This document shows positions 62,600-64,000 of a stretch of DNA of 64,000 bases, one piece after another (the stretch's first letter is position 1; the number at the start of each line of letters is the position of its first letter). The stretch is taken from contig JAHIUA010000068.1 in NCBI GenBank assembly GCA_018817385.1, forward strand, positions 101,067 to 165,066. The letters run 5' to 3'. The DNA is from Pseudomonadota bacterium. Lineage in GTDB: Bacteria > Desulfobacterota > Desulfobulbia > Desulfobulbales > Desulfocapsaceae. The notes below the pieces were generated by a model. The model saw only the letters and a list, made by a program, of their open reading frames with translations. It searched no databases and was not told the DNA's origin. A program made the translations under genes and the position numbers.

Positions 62600-63811
62600 T
62601 TAAATGCTTATTATATCAAACTCTTCACCTGTCAGGCATTTCCCACCCTTTGTCGTAACCTCAAAAGTATTTTCGACTCCCACCATGCCAAATCCTGGGA
62701 TGCCAATTTTAGGCTCGATAGCAAGAGTCATCCCTTCTTCCAGGGGTAAATCAAACCCCTTTGCCAAAGCGGGATATTCGTCTATGGCAAGTCCAATACC
62801 ATGACCCACAAAAAATACTTTATTTTTTCCATACCCCATAAAACCATCACTCCACCCCGAACGTTCAACGTCAGCAAGGCAATGGCTCCAAATCTCACTG
62901 GGAAGTGTTCCCGGTCTCAACAGTTCTGCGATTTTATTTTGCAGGGCGATACAAAAGTCATGTGCCTCTAGAGCGTTCACTGGCATATTTTCTTTTTCGC
63001 CAAGCCAGTAAACTTGGGTTTTATCGGTTACGTACCCAGCAAGAGTAAATCCATTATCTATGATAAGCGGCGTCCCCTCCGTCCATTGGACTTCTGCTGA
63101 ACCCATATAAGGTGTCGCCGGATGAACACCTCTGAGTCCAACAGGTCCGTTAAAAACACTGGGGTAATTGGCACTGTCACCGACAGAGATGTGGCCAAGA
63201 AATACTTCCTCACCGTAATTCTCCATTCGTAAAATTCCAAGATGACCTTTGGAAAAGAATAGTTCTGAAATTTTATGAGATATTTGGAGTTCACTTATTC
63301 CGGCATGGAGAAAGGGAGGTAGCAGCTTGGTTAAACATCTATCATGTCTGGCGCCTGCCTCCCGGAGGATACTGCGTTCCCATTCTGACTTTTTAGCACG
63401 GCTCATAGCAATTATCTTATCTGCAGGGACGAACTGGTGACGAGAAAGGTGTTTTGTGAGATTGCCTGCAAGAGCCCAAGACAACCCATTCATCTCAGCA
63501 GCAATTACCTCAGGTAACGAACAACCCAAGTCGTTAAGAAGTGGTTCAATATCCCTATACGATTTAAAAGAGTAAATATGATTGACAGGTGATTCGATTC
63601 TCGCTCTTGCATCTCCACGACGGCAGAATAAGATCGGTTCACCATTTACGGGTAGCCAAAAAACTCCACTGACAAATGAACCACTGAAATAATAAATATT
63701 TAAACGAGAGAATACTAAGATCCCTTGAGCTTGAGGAATGAATTGATGTAGGAGCTTTTTGCACCTGTCCCACCGGGAAGTAAACTCTTGAGCAGGAGTC
63801 ATGTCATTCAA
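62600..63811 (-). CDS. M24 family Xaa-Pro aminopeptidase-like metallopeptidase
   Basis: 403 residues. The N-terminal creatinase-like domain (about 25-150) includes LVFSRLNIYYFSGSF-like sequence. The C-terminal pita-bread domain carries metal ligands: Asp in LIIDNGFTLAGY and VTDKTQVY, His in FFVGHGIGLAIDEYP, Glu in TLAIEPKIG and in GVENTFEVT. All five ligand positions appear occupied, so it is probably active. Substrate could be Xaa-Pro peptides or a small amide. A second Met at residue 4 is possible as start. Downstream 214 bases to the exchanger hold nothing recognisable. Confidence 0.92.
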   Translation of the reverse strand: MNDMTPAQEFTSRWDRCKKLLHQFIPQAQGILVFSRLNIYYFSGSFVSGVFWLPVNGEPILFCRRGDARARIESPVNHIYSFKSYRDIEPLLNDLGCSLPEVIAAEMNGLSWALAGNLTKHLSRHQFVPADKIIAMSRAKKSEWERSILREAGARHDRCLTKLLPPFLHAGISELQISHKISELFFSKGHLGILRMENYGEEVFLGHISVGDSANYPSVFNGPVGLRGVHPATPYMGSAEVQWTEGTPLIIDNGFTLAGYVTDKTQVYWLGEKENMPVNALEAHDFCIALQNKIAELLRPGTLPSEIWSHCLADVERSGWSDGFMGYGKNKVFFVGHGIGLAIDEYPALAKGFDLPLEEGMTLAIEPKIGIPGFGMVGVENTFEVTTKGGKCLTGEEFDIISI

Positions 63812-63860
63812 AATTAATGTCTCAAAAAAAAGTTGTTAGAGGGGGAAAAAGTTGTATCGC

Positions 63861-64000
63861 CTAGGAGTCTGTCGGATTTAGAGAATCGTAGCGAAAATTA
63901 GAGAAATCGAGACCAGATTTTCATGGATTTGAGGCGAATAGCAGGCCTATTTAACGAAAATCTATGGAAATATGGGCCGATTTGTCAAATTTGCAGCAGA
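63861..64000 (+). repeat. MITE-like element, copy D (cut by window edge)
   Basis: Starts CTAGGAGTCTGTCGGATTTA and matches copies A-C through the first 140 bases; the internal frame MDLRRIAGLFNENLWKYG then PICQICSR is open to the edge. The right end is outside the window. Confidence 0.9.

Noticed and set aside
1..64000. CRISPR arrays, prophage genes, rRNA operons and origins
   Set aside because: No regularly spaced direct repeats, phage structural genes, rRNA sequence or DnaA-box clusters were seen.

Overview
The window looks like a chromosome segment from a Gram-negative, anaerobic member of the Desulfobacterota, most likely Desulfobulbales. This is inferred from gene content: a DUF6178 protein, the MetY-MetX-MetW set, cytoplasmic multi-cysteine Fe-S proteins, an ethylbenzene-dehydrogenase-like heme protein and two large hybrid histidine kinases. 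No rRNA, tRNA, CRISPR array, prophage or intact transposase was seen.

Positions 1-13300 are mostly housekeeping. A minus-strand tryptophan operon (trpE-G-D-C-F, with trpF cut by the window edge) is followed by rpsT with its promoter and terminator, then a plus-strand cyclic-nucleotide-like sensor protein. A minus-strand set follows: hslR, a stand-alone IMP cyclohydrolase, purN, pyrR and a U32 peptidase. A plus-strand folate pair (metF-folE2) closes this part.

Positions 13500-31700 carry a small membrane protein coupled to a hybrid histidine kinase, the methionine genes metY-metX-metW plus an amidohydrolase, a DEAD-box helicase, a pseudouridine synthase/methyltransferase fusion, nadA with a repeated N-terminal extension, two related tiny membrane proteins, a multi-cluster Fe-S protein, an unknown membrane protein and an RNase D-like/VF530 pair.

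Positions 30680-48100 hold a methyltransferase-SNF2-SWIM operon, a CvfB-like RNA-binding protein, an acetyltransferase, a radical SAM protein overlapped by a 34-codon ORF, a DUF6178 protein, ywbE, topB, a TetR/MATE pair with a candidate operator, an exonuclease and a GTP-type PEP carboxykinase relative.

Positions 48100-64000 are more accessory: a ywbE pseudogene, a heme-domain protein with a second hybrid histidine kinase, a 17-kDa-antigen-like secreted protein, small zinc-ribbon and SEC-C proteins, methyltransferases, a secreted GH16 enzyme, a SLATT-like membrane protein, a kinase remnant, a Ca/Na exchanger and an M24 peptidase.

Two short repeat families cut across the whole window. One is a ~165-bp MITE-like element with ends close to CTAGGAGTCTGTCGGACTTA: four copies, plus a divergent relative lying between trpC and trpF that supplies the trpC stop codon. 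The other is a REP/BIME family with core GTAGGGGCAAnCCCTTGTGG, clustered at 39470-39775, 44730 and 45870-45980. All functional calls come from reading motifs by eye; no database search was run.
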